The translations under genes were made by a program, and so were the position numbers. This document shows positions 17,101 through 26,277 of a stretch of 64,000 bases of DNA, in pieces. This DNA comes from Granulicella pectinivorans (lineage in GTDB: Bacteria > Acidobacteriota > Terriglobia > Terriglobales > Acidobacteriaceae), in assembly GCF_900114625.1 (NCBI RefSeq), contig NZ_FOZL01000001.1, forward strand, positions 248,001 to 312,000, written 5' to 3'. The notes under the pieces are model-generated. The model saw only the letters and a program-made list of their open reading frames with translations, had not been told where the DNA came from and made no database searches. Positions within the stretch are counted from its first letter, which is position 1; every line of letters starts with the position of its first letter.

Positions 17101-17576
17101 GCGGATGGGATGTCAGTTCCCTGGTGCGTCTGCAGGCAGGTATGCCGCTCGACCTGACCAATAGCACGAACTCCGTTCCCACGGGCAATCCCGCATTGGC
17201 CCATCCGACCCTTGCCCGGTGGTTCAACAACTGCACCCAGTTGGCAAGCGGAGCAACGCAGTATTGCCAGGCCGGCGATACACCCGTCTGGACAGTCCGG
17301 CAGGCCTATCAGTTACAGACGTGGAAGACGCGCTTATCCAGCGTTCGTCTGCCAGGTGTGCATAACGCGGATATCTCGGTGTCCAGGAACATTCCCATTA
17401 CCGACCGGGTGCATACGATCTTCCGGACGGATTTCATCAACGCATTCAACTCGGCGCAGTTCTTCAACGGCCCGACTTCAGACGTGAACAGCGCGAACTT
17501 TGGAAAGATCCTGGGTGTAAGCGATCAGAGCAATCTGCCGCGGTTCGTCCAGTTCTCGCTGAAGGCTGAGTTCTAG
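14109..17576 (+). CDS. Oar-type TonB-dependent receptor 2 (mannoside locus)
   Basis: Outer-membrane receptor of 1155 aa starting MNFRRWALPGLASLLFV with a signal sequence cut near LLAQG. The carboxypeptidase-regulatory-like domain (TQATLDGQVTDSAGAVLPSA) spans about residues 28-110, followed by plug and barrel, ending SLKAEF. The plug motif that reads LPLNGRNF in receptor 1 is LPTQGHNPISAVF here, marking a distinct subtype. The start at 14109 is fixed by a GGAGG ribosome site and the signal peptide; an in-frame upstream extension is untranslated leader. It is followed by a terminator-like hairpin and then a GH38 gene, which suggests that mannose-containing oligosaccharides are its ligand. Confidence 0.9.
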   Translation: MNFRRWALPGLASLLFVCTVPLLAQGTQATLDGQVTDSAGAVLPSAKITIRNVQTGVSTISVSGPDGYYHVSSLDPGQYSITVQQPSFATSIRNGVQFEVAQHATLDFTLTVGSVNEHVTVTAAAVQLETETATQSMELGQEKLLALPTQGHNPISAVFSVPGVIVTSSDTRLRAFDTAGTSGTSINGSPNATNEILVDGMSSLQNASTASFIPTQEATSEVRVQTTNYDAAYGWTLGGVINMLTKSGTNQFHGSAWEYLQNTLLNANSFNNKYTGTPRASSHLNTFGFSISGPIITNKLFAMYTYEDLRQVIPDPFVVSVPTDLQKVGDFSQTYNADGSLQVIYDPYSTFTNASGVLQRKPVPGNNLKNLTYGMSPIALKVLAMLPSGNVKNVPITGLNNLTNGPSNRKFTDFFPENTIRVDYAINPATRVFGRYSRNALQEARGFRYSTNSTLNAADTTSNNPFTRENHNGTVQVTRILNPTTVLSARVGLERYKTASIPSQDTSTGPAALGFASDYATQSADVFPQFTWANYNGAGAVPAATTTSYNYTVGSSVAKSAGTNNLTAGIDLRLLRNNVQSPGNSSGKFAFDQQFTGANPLAVSSTSGNALASFLLGTPQTGSIDKNSFPTRQMKMISLFLQDDVRLRKNLTVNLGIRWDYLGTITDRFNGLATFNPSIVNPLAVTGQTLYGGLQFAGVNGQQRGITNQRFGNLGPRVGVSYQIDRSTVLHGGYGLLYGQALNDPGEAPGFSYTTNMVTSVQSGVPYNTLSDPFPNSSVQSPSYAANGLKTYLGQSFSFADPNGKAPTVQQFSFGIQHQFPKDFLLTLSYVGSRFGRLPVSHQINAVPLSAVGYGATYLTQSVANPFAGLLPGTALNNATVQRQQLLAPYPQFLVGTITGTSGINEMFMPIGSSSYNSGQFVLQKRLSYGLDFTVQYTMSKQLDQKLYSNPQDTSLQKVIAAWDIPRNMQISLLWQLPFGRGRAFGSHLAAPVRWAISGWDVSSLVRLQAGMPLDLTNSTNSVPTGNPALAHPTLARWFNNCTQLASGATQYCQAGDTPVWTVRQAYQLQTWKTRLSSVRLPGVHNADISVSRNIPITDRVHTIFRTDFINAFNSAQFFNGPTSDVNSANFGKILGVSDQSNLPRFVQFSLKAEF

Positions 17577-17603
17577 TCCTCAAGCCAACATCCCGTAACG
17601 AGA

Positions 17604-17637
17604 GGGCGGTGAGGGCCGATGGCTTCTCCGCCCCTTT
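17604..17637 (+). terminator. Hairpin after TonB receptor 2
   Basis: GGGCGG (17604-17609) pairs with CCGCCC (17628-17633), with further inner pairing, followed by CTTT. A partial terminator would allow lower expression of the downstream GH38 gene. Confidence 0.55.
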
Positions 17638-17735
17638 GCCATTCCAAGGATGGTGAGTGCATCATGGCAATCACCGTTGATGGAGAGCAGCCCCATGATT
17701 CAACTTGAACCCAAGCAATAGGTGGATCTTCCGAC

Positions 17736-20700
17736 ATGCATTTCACGCCGCGCCTTCTTGTCTTCTTCGCGTCCCTTGCCACTTTCACCGCGCCCCAGTT
17801 CGCACAGGCACCCTATCAGTTCTCACCCCAGGGACAATCCGTTGTTCAGCGCCTTTCCTCGTTTGCCGCGCTTGACGCGAGCGACTGGCAATATCATGAG
17901 GGCTTTCTCGAACATGGCGAACGCCCTGACCTCGACACCTCCCAGTGGAAGACCGTCCACCTCCCCTTCACCGCACCAAAGGACGAGATCTGGCTGCGCC
18001 GCTGGATGGAGGTCCCGAAGACCCTCCATGGGTATGACCTCACCGGTACACGCATCACCCTCAAAGTTGACGTCGGAGGCAATGGCCCGGGACGCGGCTA
18101 TCTGTACGAGATGATCTACTACAACGGCAAGCTCGACGCCGAGGGTACATACATTGGACCGCGTGCGCTGATCGATAACGCGAAGCCCGGCGACAAGATT
18201 CTGATCGCGGTGAAGATGCCTCCTACCACGGAGATCAAACACTTCGAAGGCGCCTTCGTCCGTGTCAACTTCCAGGCCAGCCGTCCTGACCCTACTGCGC
18301 TTGCCGCTGAGCTTACCTCCGCCGCGCAGATTCTTCCGTCTCTCATTGCCGATCCCGATCAACGCGCCGTGCAGGAGAAGCTTCTCGATGCTGCGGCTGC
18401 TTCTGTGAACCTCGGCGCGCTCGACCGCAACGATCAGGCTGCCTTCGATGCTTCGTTGATGAGGGCACAACAGGCACTGGAGCCACTCCAGCCGCTCCTC
18501 AAGAAGTTCTTGATTCAACTCACGGGCGACGCGCATATCGACGCAGCGTGGCTGTGGACTGCCTCGGAGGGTGTCGACCAGGTCCACCTCACCTTCGCCA
18601 ATGCGATTGAGATGATGCATGAGTATCCGCAGTTCATCTTCTCGCAATCCAGTGCGCAGTACTACGAGTGGATGGAACAGAAGTTCCCCGCTCTCTTTGC
18701 CGAGATTCAAAAGCGGGTGAAAGAAGGGCGATGGGAACCTGTAGGAGGGATGTGGGTGGAACCCGACCTGAACATGACCGACGGCGAGTCACAAGTTCGT
18801 CAGCTTTTGCTGGGCAAGCATTACTTTCAAAAGAAATTCAACTACGACGTCAAGATTGGATGGAACGTCGACTCCTTCGGCTACAACTGGCAGCTCCCCC
18901 AGATCTATAAGAAATCCGGCATCGACTACTTTGTGACGCAGAAGCTTCGTTACAACGACACCAATCAGCTTCCTCTCAAACTCTTCTGGTGGCAGTCGCC
19001 GGATGGCAGCCGCGTACTTTCCTACTTCCCCCACGATATCGTGCAGGATACGGAAGTGACCGAGATGGCACACGATGTTGCCGTTGCCACTAAGCTCAAT
19101 CCTGGCCAGCAGGAGCTCATGCACGTTTATGGTCCCAGCCTTGGGCGTCTCAATCTCTACGATGGTCGCACGGCCGTCCAGAATGGCGTCAACTGGTCCA
19201 ACCCAAACCGTATCTATCCGCGCGTGGAGTTCCGTACGTCACAGGCTTTCTTTGACGACATGATCGCTCACATCGCCACTACCGGCCTACCCGTGTGGAA
19301 CTACAAGACACTAGCCACAGGCGGCACTCAGCTTCCGACACCAGTTTCAGGCAAGATCGGCCTGCCCGTGTGGAATGACGAAATCTATCTCGAACACCAT
19401 CGTGGCACCTACACCACCCAGGGCACACAGAAGGCGAATATGCGTCACAGCGACCAGTGGCTGCTTGATGCGGAGAAGTATTCCTCGCTTGCATGGCTCA
19501 GCGGCCTCAGCTATCCGGGGGATTCCTTGACGCAGGCATGGAAGAAAAAGGCGTTCAACGAATTCCACGATGTTGCTTCCGGAACTGCAATCGCAGGGGC
19601 GTACAAAGATGCGCAGCACGATTACGAGGAAGCGCACCACATTGCCAACGAGGCTACCGGCAACGCACTCCGCGCATTGCAAAGCCATATCAACACCGCT
19701 AAGCAGCCGGGGGTTCCCATCATTGTCTGGAACAGCATGAGCTGGGATCGTTCCGACACAGTCACTGCCGCGGTACAGATGCCGTACGCCACCCCGAACG
19801 GCATAGCCGTACTGGATGCCAGCGGTCAACCTGTGCCGATGCAGGTGCTCTCGCACGATACGTCAACGAATACCTATCACCTGCTGCTGAAACCAAAGAG
19901 TGTGCCTGCGATTGGATATGCCGTGTTGCACGCGGTTCCGGGTAGGCGCGAGGTTGCAAGCGATCTGACCGTGCATGGCACGACGCTCGAGAACGGGCTG
20001 CTGCGCGTTACGCTTGATCCCAAGACGGGCTGCATCACGAGCCTCTATCGCAAGGATGCGAAGTTCGAAAGCATCGCTCCGGGGCAATGCGGAAACAAGC
20101 TGGAGACGTTCGTCGACACTGGTCGCAGCCTCACCGAAGCCAATCTTGACAGCATCCGCGTGGAAGATGCATGGAACATCGATAAGGGTTACAGCACACA
20201 GGAAACCGACATCACCCAACTCACCAGCATCGAGACGATTGAACACGGTCCGGTGCGTGAGGTGATTCGCATCACGCGTCACTGGAGCCAATCCACCTTC
20301 GTACAGGACATGACTCTTTACGCCAATACGCCGCATGTCGATGTGGTGAACGACATCGACTGGCACGAAACCCATGTCCTGCTCAAAGCCAGCTTTCCGC
20401 TTACCGCAAGCAGCGCGGCGGCGACCTACGAGATTCCATACGGCAGCATTGAACGTCCTACGACTCGCAATAACTCCATCGATGCGGCACGCTTTGAAGT
20501 GCCTGCACAGCGCTGGGCAGACCTGGGTAATAGCGAGCACGGCTTCAGCCTGATCAACGACGCCAAGTATGGCTACGACGCACTTGGCAACACGCTTCGC
20601 TTGACGATGCTGCGGGCTCCTCTCTATCCCGATCCCACGGCCGATCGCGGTCATCACCACTTCAGTTACTCGCTTTATCCGCATGCCGGTTCATGGAAGC

Positions 20701-21116
20701 AGGCAGAGACAGTACTGCGTGGGTACGAGTTCAACTACCCGATGCAAGCTTGGCAAACCGATTCACATACCGGCGATCTGCCAGCGAGTCATTCCCTCGT
20801 TGGCATCGCGGCTCACAACCTTGTGGTGACAGCCGTCAAGAAGAGCGAAGACGATGACAGCCTGATCCTTCGTTTTTACGAATGGGCCGGCGAAACGACA
20901 CACGCAAAGATCACCGTGCCTGCCGGTGCCACACACGCAGCAGAGGTGAGCCTGATGGAACAGCCCGTTGCCGACTCCAGCGCGCAGGTGGTTCTGCACG
21001 GCAATGAAGTCGGCTTCAATGCGAGCCCTTACTCCATCAATACCTTGCGTCTCGTCTATCCCTCGCGCAGCAGCGACAGATGGCACGTGAAAGGCACACA
21101 ACAAGACAGCCAATAA
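17736..21116 (+). CDS. Exported GH38 alpha-mannosidase (long form)
   Basis: Zinc-dependent retaining alpha-mannosidase of 1126 aa with a signal peptide (MHFTPRLLVFFASLATFTAP...FAQA). The metal site begins with H267 and D269 in GDAHIDAAWLW, and the nucleophile is D379 in GWNVDSFGYN. The first 250 residues form an additional N-terminal beta-rich region, as in long GH38 enzymes of the Ams1/YbgG-like type; the C-terminal half has the GH38 beta-sandwich landmarks (LENGLLRVTLDPKTGCITSLY). It should trim mannose from alpha-mannosides outside the cytoplasm. The ATG at 17736 has a GGTGGA site. It is likely co-transcribed with TonB receptor 2, 159 nt upstream. Confidence 0.92.
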   Translation: MHFTPRLLVFFASLATFTAPQFAQAPYQFSPQGQSVVQRLSSFAALDASDWQYHEGFLEHGERPDLDTSQWKTVHLPFTAPKDEIWLRRWMEVPKTLHGYDLTGTRITLKVDVGGNGPGRGYLYEMIYYNGKLDAEGTYIGPRALIDNAKPGDKILIAVKMPPTTEIKHFEGAFVRVNFQASRPDPTALAAELTSAAQILPSLIADPDQRAVQEKLLDAAAASVNLGALDRNDQAAFDASLMRAQQALEPLQPLLKKFLIQLTGDAHIDAAWLWTASEGVDQVHLTFANAIEMMHEYPQFIFSQSSAQYYEWMEQKFPALFAEIQKRVKEGRWEPVGGMWVEPDLNMTDGESQVRQLLLGKHYFQKKFNYDVKIGWNVDSFGYNWQLPQIYKKSGIDYFVTQKLRYNDTNQLPLKLFWWQSPDGSRVLSYFPHDIVQDTEVTEMAHDVAVATKLNPGQQELMHVYGPSLGRLNLYDGRTAVQNGVNWSNPNRIYPRVEFRTSQAFFDDMIAHIATTGLPVWNYKTLATGGTQLPTPVSGKIGLPVWNDEIYLEHHRGTYTTQGTQKANMRHSDQWLLDAEKYSSLAWLSGLSYPGDSLTQAWKKKAFNEFHDVASGTAIAGAYKDAQHDYEEAHHIANEATGNALRALQSHINTAKQPGVPIIVWNSMSWDRSDTVTAAVQMPYATPNGIAVLDASGQPVPMQVLSHDTSTNTYHLLLKPKSVPAIGYAVLHAVPGRREVASDLTVHGTTLENGLLRVTLDPKTGCITSLYRKDAKFESIAPGQCGNKLETFVDTGRSLTEANLDSIRVEDAWNIDKGYSTQETDITQLTSIETIEHGPVREVIRITRHWSQSTFVQDMTLYANTPHVDVVNDIDWHETHVLLKASFPLTASSAAATYEIPYGSIERPTTRNNSIDAARFEVPAQRWADLGNSEHGFSLINDAKYGYDALGNTLRLTMLRAPLYPDPTADRGHHHFSYSLYPHAGSWKQAETVLRGYEFNYPMQAWQTDSHTGDLPASHSLVGIAAHNLVVTAVKKSEDDDSLILRFYEWAGETTHAKITVPAGATHAAEVSLMEQPVADSSAQVVLHGNEVGFNASPYSINTLRLVYPSRSSDRWHVKGTQQDSQ

Positions 21117-21179
21117 AACAACATGTCGAAGGGAGTCTAGCTAGACGCGTGATGGGAGCGCTACACTGTTCCTCCACAA

Positions 21180-21195
21180 TTGGAATCAATTCCAG
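21180..21195. promoter_or_regulatory. LacI-type operator O3 before the sugar MFS gene
   Basis: TTGGAATCAATTCCAG lies 25 nt before the GTG start of the transporter, just downstream of a TACACT -10-like box (21162-21167). Its sequence is identical to O1 over 19 bases. Confidence 0.7.
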
Positions 21196-21219
21196 AATGA
21201 GTGAAATGGAGACGTTTTT

Positions 21220-22554
21220 GTGCAGATTACCGGAAAACTTTTACGAAGCACCGTCGTGGGTGCGCTTGGCGGTTTGCTCTTCGGCTTCGATACGGTCGTG
21301 ATCTCGGGAACCACCGGTCAATTGCAGCAAGTCTTTCATCTCACACCGGAGACTCTGGGACTCACCGTCTCCATCGCACTGTGGGGTACAGTGCTGGGAT
21401 GTATAGTTGCCGGCCCGGTGGGACAGCGTTTTGGTGGACGCAACGTGCTGCGCGTGCTGGCCGTGCTCTATGTTATGTCCGCATTGGGTTGTGCCTTCGC
21501 GTGGAGTTGGCCAGCGTTGATGATTGCGCGTTTCATTGGGGGAGTGGCTATCGGCGGCTCCAGCGTTCTGGGACCTGTTTATATCGCGGAACTCGCGCCT
21601 GCGGAGTGGCGGGGGCGTCTCGTCGGCGCCTTCCAGATCAACATTGTCATTGGCATCCTTGTGGCGTACGTCTCAAACTGGTACATCGCTACGCTCAATC
21701 TCGGCGCAACGGAGTGGCGGTGGGAGCTTGGCGTTGCGCTCGTACCGGCATTGCTTTTCTTTGGCATGCTCTTCACGATCCCGCAGAGTTCACGCTTCCT
21801 CATCACGCAGAACAGCCTGGAGGACGCGCTGAGCGTCATCCGGCAGATGGGATCCAGCAACCCTGAGCGAGAGTTGCAGGATATCCGCTCGTCCATCCTG
21901 CACGAGCGACAGGAGGCGGCTGCCCCACTCTTCACCCGCTCGCTGCGACTGCCGATTTTTCTGGCCGTCAGCATCGGACTGTTCAATCAGCTCTCCGGCA
22001 TCAATGCGATCCTTTACTACGCCAATGACATCTTCGCTGCCGCGGGCCTCAGTCGTGTCTCGACTTTCTCGCAATCCATCTTCATCGGACTTTCGAACCT
22101 TGTTGCAACCCTGATCGCCATGACGCTCATCGATCGACTGGGGCGCAAGACGCTTCTTCTGATCGGCTCCGTTGGAACATTTTTCTGCCTTCTCGGAGTG
22201 GCGCTTCTATTCCGCGCCGGCACGCATCCTACATGGATTGTGTGGCTTCTTGTGACGTTCATTGGCTTTTTCGCGCTCTCACAGGGAGCGGTCATCTGGG
22301 TTTACATTGCCGAGGTCTTTCCCACGCTGGTTCGTTCCAAGGGGCAGAGTCTTGGCAGCGGCTCGCATTGGGTGATGAATGCCATTGTGAGTGGGCTGTT
22401 TCCATGGGTGGTGGTTCACTACTCACGGGCGACGCCGTTCTACTTCTTCGCGGCCATGTGCGCATTGCAATTCCTGGTGGTGTTGTTTGTCTATCCTGAA
22501 ACCAAGGGGGCAACCCTGGAACAGTTGCAGCAGCGTCTCGAGAGTTCCAGATAG
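21220..22554 (+). CDS. Sugar-porter family MFS transporter
   Basis: Inner-membrane sugar/H+ symporter of 444 aa with 12 predicted spans. Family landmarks are GALGGLLFGFDTVVISG in helix 1, PAEWRGRLVGAFQ after helix 4, QLSGINAILYYANDIF in helix 7, DRLGRKTLL, and PETKGATLEQL at the C-terminus, placing it with XylE/GLUT-type porters. The start is a GTG at 21220 with a GGAGA site 6 nt upstream. Given the LacI operator in front of it and the mannosidases around it, D-mannose is the most likely substrate. It converges with the ROK kinase gene. Confidence 0.9.
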   Translation: MQITGKLLRSTVVGALGGLLFGFDTVVISGTTGQLQQVFHLTPETLGLTVSIALWGTVLGCIVAGPVGQRFGGRNVLRVLAVLYVMSALGCAFAWSWPALMIARFIGGVAIGGSSVLGPVYIAELAPAEWRGRLVGAFQINIVIGILVAYVSNWYIATLNLGATEWRWELGVALVPALLFFGMLFTIPQSSRFLITQNSLEDALSVIRQMGSSNPERELQDIRSSILHERQEAAAPLFTRSLRLPIFLAVSIGLFNQLSGINAILYYANDIFAAAGLSRVSTFSQSIFIGLSNLVATLIAMTLIDRLGRKTLLLIGSVGTFFCLLGVALLFRAGTHPTWIVWLLVTFIGFFALSQGAVIWVYIAEVFPTLVRSKGQSLGSGSHWVMNAIVSGLFPWVVVHYSRATPFYFFAAMCALQFLVVLFVYPETKGATLEQLQQRLESSR

Positions 22555-22628
22555 CCGCCGTCCCGTTGCATGCGTTCGCTCGGCAGCATGCTGAGCGGAC
22601 GCTCACTCATTCAACTTTCAAGTTAGCG

Positions 22629-23648
22629 TTATGCTTCGTCCGGATCGGCATGCAGACCCATGGCTACACAGAGCGCCGCCACATCGCCAATGCGTTCCCC
22701 AAGCGCTGCTGGAACAATCTCACAGACCGCGGCCGCGTCGGCGAGCGCTTCTTCTCTCATCCGCTGACGTGCCGGTTCCAACAGCGCGTCACCTAACCGT
22801 AGCGCCAGTCCGCCAATCACGATGCGGTGGGGATTGAGAACATCCACAAGGATGGCTAGGACTTCCCCCAACCGCCGGCCCGTACGATGTACGATCTGCG
22901 CCGCAACAGCATCGCCAGCAAGCAGAGCCTGTCCGACGTCGCGAGCCGTCACGTACGGGAGTGATGCCGTCAACATGGTGAACTGTCCGGCCTGCAACGC
23001 CTCCTGAACGGACCAGGCCGCGTGTTGCGCCATCCCGCCGCCGGAGGCCCAACCCTCGACTGACCCGGCTTTGCCATAACCCATCGGTCCGGAATCGCTG
23101 AGCCGCACGTGTCCAATCTCTCCTGCCATGGCGTTCGCGCCATGAAAGATGCGTCCGTTCAGAATGAGACCTGCGCCAAGTCCTGTGCCCATGGTGAGAA
23201 ACACCATATGCCGGCAGCCCTTCCCTGCGCCGAACTGATTCTCTGCAACCGCTCCAGCATTCGCATCATTCTCCACGAAACATGGCACGCCAAACTTCTG
23301 TTGCAGGATGTCCTTGATGGGGATGTCACCCCATGTGGGAAGGTTCGGTGGTCGCTGAATGATGCCGCGCACGCGGTCAAGAGGACCTCCACAACTCACG
23401 CCAATTGCCGTTGGCGTGCAGCCGGTCTGCGCCACCCCACAGCGGGCCAGAGTCACAATTTTCTCCAACGCATGATCCGCACCCAAAGTGGGCAGGGTTT
23501 CAAACTCCCCACGCCAGAGCACGTTTGGAGCAGACCTGGAAAGGACGATGGCGGTTTTGGTCCCTCCGATGTCGATACCCAGCAAACCGGTCTTAGAGGT
23601 TTGCTGGGTATGGGTGTGTGCGCGTAGGTGTCCAGCTTCACCGCTCAA
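22629..23648 (-). CDS. ROK-family sugar kinase (probable mannokinase/glucokinase)
   Basis: Cytoplasmic hexose kinase. The ATP site GIDIGGTKTAIV is at the N-terminus and the catalytic aspartate lies in ENDANAGAVAEN. The ROK zinc-binding segment is degenerate: the histidine of GEIGHVRL is kept, but the usual C-x-C-G-x2-G-C cysteines are absent (GPMGYGKAGSVEG). The gene overlaps the end of the GH38 gene; I favour the TTG at 23648 because AAGAGG sits 9 nt upstream, whereas the first TTG (23657) directly abuts that site. Coupling to an alpha-mannosidase suggests it phosphorylates the released mannose; substrate is inferred. Confidence 0.85.
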   Translation of the reverse strand: MSGEAGHLRAHTHTQQTSKTGLLGIDIGGTKTAIVLSRSAPNVLWRGEFETLPTLGADHALEKIVTLARCGVAQTGCTPTAIGVSCGGPLDRVRGIIQRPPNLPTWGDIPIKDILQQKFGVPCFVENDANAGAVAENQFGAGKGCRHMVFLTMGTGLGAGLILNGRIFHGANAMAGEIGHVRLSDSGPMGYGKAGSVEGWASGGGMAQHAAWSVQEALQAGQFTMLTASLPYVTARDVGQALLAGDAVAAQIVHRTGRRLGEVLAILVDVLNPHRIVIGGLALRLGDALLEPARQRMREEALADAAAVCEIVPAALGERIGDVAALCVAMGLHADPDEA

Positions 23649-26277
23649 GCGCGTCAACCTCTTTCATCGTTCCAGTGTGTGGATTGATACGGAGAGTCTT
23701 GATCTCGTACGGGTGGTAGTCTCCGCTCCAACTCTTCCTCAGTGCGGGAAATTGCAGGGTCGCGTGCGAGGCGTGACCGTCCGTCTCGTACGATCGCACG
23801 ATGAGATCTTCGCCATCTTCAGACTGCTTCACCGCCTCCACCACAATGTCAGACGCGTCGACCGAGAGGAAGCTTGCCGCACCGGGACGCGTACCGGGAT
23901 GAATGCCTTGGTACATGATCGGTGTCTCTGTCACCAGTTCCTCTGCGGCGCGGACCACACCGGCCTGCTGCCACGAACCACTATGCGGCACCAGCAGCAT
24001 GCGGAAGGTCTGCTCTCCCTGATCCATCCAGGTATAGTCCGTTCCGGGAAGCAACTGGCGAGGTTCATGGTTTGCATAGACCGCAGAGCGAGCGATGGAG
24101 ACACGTAGATCATTTCCATGCACGCTGTAGCCATACTTCGCATCATTGATCACGGTAAAGCCATACGGTTTACCATCGGCCTGCCCTGAAACATCGATCC
24201 AGCGCTGCCCGGGATCTTCCTCACCGCGATTGTCGCGGTGAATGGCGCCGTAGGCCGTTTCGTAGGTTGCGTCTGGGGTCGACACATTGACCGGAAAGGA
24301 AAACGCGAGCAGCTTCAGATGCTCGTGCCAATCGAGCGTTGCGCGTACCTCTACATTGCGCGAGCCCGCATACAGAATCCAATCCAGCCGAAGCGTGGAA
24401 TTGTTATAGGTTAGCGTCTCTCGCAGCAGCGAACGAAGCGGACCACTCTCAAGGATGCGGAGGTCCGTCCGCGAAAAGGAACCCACTTCCTTGTCGTAGA
24501 CATGCGCCTGGTGGGCCCAGGTATCGTTGTTATCGTCCATGACAACGGCACGAAGACCTTTGTCGGCATCGGCGAAGACTTCACGATTCGCATCTTTGTC
24601 GAACAGGTTGATGGTACCGGTAGATGTCACGGTAAGACGGAGATGCTCGTTCTCCAATGTGTTCTCCGTGACCCTGGGTGCCTTGACTGCGGCAGGAGTA
24701 TCTCCCGCAGAAGGCTTGCGTATCCGCAACTGACGGTAGCCCATCGGCGGCATATCCACGGCAGCCACCAACCGCTGACGGCCGTTGATGACTGACGTTG
24801 CTGGAATCCACTGGAATGACACCGCCTTGCCGGTTTCGTCTTCCACGCGTGTGGGAGTTTGATCTTTCCAACCGAGATCGTATTCCACATTCAGCTTCGC
24901 AGGCCACGCATGGGGATTGAAGACAACGAGGTACTGCGAGTCCGGATCCGTCGTTGGGACCTGCCACGCCAGACGCTGGACCGAGGCATAGAGCGCGTCT
25001 GTCGCGATGTCGCGTGCGCGACCGTAACCATCGCGCGCAGTATCTTCATGCTCCGGAATTGTGGTTGCGGCCATGCTGTCATGGAACTGCAGTAGCAGGA
25101 CGCGCTTCCAGGCTGTAGTAAAGTCATTCTTCGGATACGGCGCTCCCCAAGAGACTGCGCCCAGCGCAGCAAACTTCTCCGCCGTTTGGAGTGCAGCCTC
25201 CGTTGAGCGGTTCAACTTCTTGATCTGGGAACCAGCGGTGTAGGTCCCCACAGAATGATGCTGTAGATCGCCGATGAACACCTGGATATCCGCAGGCAGC
25301 TTCGGCTTGACCTCCGCAAAATACTTGTCAGGAGTGGAATAGAAGATATGAGGGGCACCCGGCTCCTTCTGGACCTGGCGGATGGATTGCATGTTGGCCT
25401 TCGTGGGTCCGCCGCCGTGATCGCCAATTCCGAAGAACTCCATGAAGGTATACTGCGGCTGTCCTGAGACTGCCTTTACCGTCGGGACCATGTGGACGTG
25501 AACATCGGCATTCTCGTGGTAGTAAAGTGGAATCCGATAGGTGAGCGCACGCGTTCCGTCGATGCCCTGCCACTGAAACAGGTTCTGCGTAATAGCCGGC
25601 TTTTCAAGCGCGTTAGGCCGCATGAAGACGTAATACGGCATCTCCTCCAGTTTGAGGATCTGCGGCATATTGCCGTTGTGGCCGAAGGAGTCAGGGTTAT
25701 AGCCGACGTTCGCGTGGCGTCCGAAGATGCGCTCGAGCGTACGCTGCCCGTAGAGTCCCTGACGGATCAGCGATTCTCCATTCGGTACATTCACATCCGG
25801 CTCAACCCACCATCCGCCAACGACATCCCAGCGTCCGGACTTCACATGCGCCTTGATCTCAGCCAGCATGGCTGGATCCGTCGTCTCCACCCATTCATAG
25901 AACTGCGAGGAACTGGTGGTCATCGTCAGATCGGGATCTTCCTTCATGCGCTCCAGCGCAGAACGGAAGGTGCTGTGCACAACCGCCGTCGCCTCGGACA
26001 AAGGCCATAGCCATGGGGCGTCCACATGCGCATTGCCAATCATGTGCAGCCGGAGCTGCGACGCTTCAGGTGCCCACACCGTTGGAGCCGGCGTTGTTGC
26101 ATTCTGCGCAAGAGAAGCGGTACATGCGAGCACACTGAATAGGCCCACAGCCAATACGGGGCGGAGAAAAAGGAGGGGACGCTCCTTCCAATGCTCCGCA
26201 GTGAAGGCACGCACCGGAGAGGTGCGGCGTACGGTCGAGAGAGATGGGCGGCTTGAATTGGTATCGATTCCAAACAT
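23638..26277 (-). CDS. Exported GH38 alpha-mannosidase (short form)
   Basis: Second alpha-mannosidase, 879 aa. The zinc site starts with H84 and D86 in GNAHVDAPWLW and the nucleophile is D196 in VGYNPDSFGHN; the long N-terminal region of the other GH38 protein is missing. An export signal spans about residues 30-58 (RPVLAVGLFSVLACTASLAQ), preceded by an unusually long hydrophilic N-region of about 30 residues. The ATG at 26277 lies only about 3 nt beyond the expected transcription start and the LacI operator overlaps codons 2-7; a GTG at 26214 is an alternative but has no ribosome site. It overlaps the ROK kinase downstream, forming an operon. Confidence 0.9.
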   Translation of the reverse strand: MFGIDTNSSRPSLSTVRRTSPVRAFTAEHWKERPLLFLRPVLAVGLFSVLACTASLAQNATTPAPTVWAPEASQLRLHMIGNAHVDAPWLWPLSEATAVVHSTFRSALERMKEDPDLTMTTSSSQFYEWVETTDPAMLAEIKAHVKSGRWDVVGGWWVEPDVNVPNGESLIRQGLYGQRTLERIFGRHANVGYNPDSFGHNGNMPQILKLEEMPYYVFMRPNALEKPAITQNLFQWQGIDGTRALTYRIPLYYHENADVHVHMVPTVKAVSGQPQYTFMEFFGIGDHGGGPTKANMQSIRQVQKEPGAPHIFYSTPDKYFAEVKPKLPADIQVFIGDLQHHSVGTYTAGSQIKKLNRSTEAALQTAEKFAALGAVSWGAPYPKNDFTTAWKRVLLLQFHDSMAATTIPEHEDTARDGYGRARDIATDALYASVQRLAWQVPTTDPDSQYLVVFNPHAWPAKLNVEYDLGWKDQTPTRVEDETGKAVSFQWIPATSVINGRQRLVAAVDMPPMGYRQLRIRKPSAGDTPAAVKAPRVTENTLENEHLRLTVTSTGTINLFDKDANREVFADADKGLRAVVMDDNNDTWAHQAHVYDKEVGSFSRTDLRILESGPLRSLLRETLTYNNSTLRLDWILYAGSRNVEVRATLDWHEHLKLLAFSFPVNVSTPDATYETAYGAIHRDNRGEEDPGQRWIDVSGQADGKPYGFTVINDAKYGYSVHGNDLRVSIARSAVYANHEPRQLLPGTDYTWMDQGEQTFRMLLVPHSGSWQQAGVVRAAEELVTETPIMYQGIHPGTRPGAASFLSVDASDIVVEAVKQSEDGEDLIVRSYETDGHASHATLQFPALRKSWSGDYHPYEIKTLRINPHTGTMKEVDALER

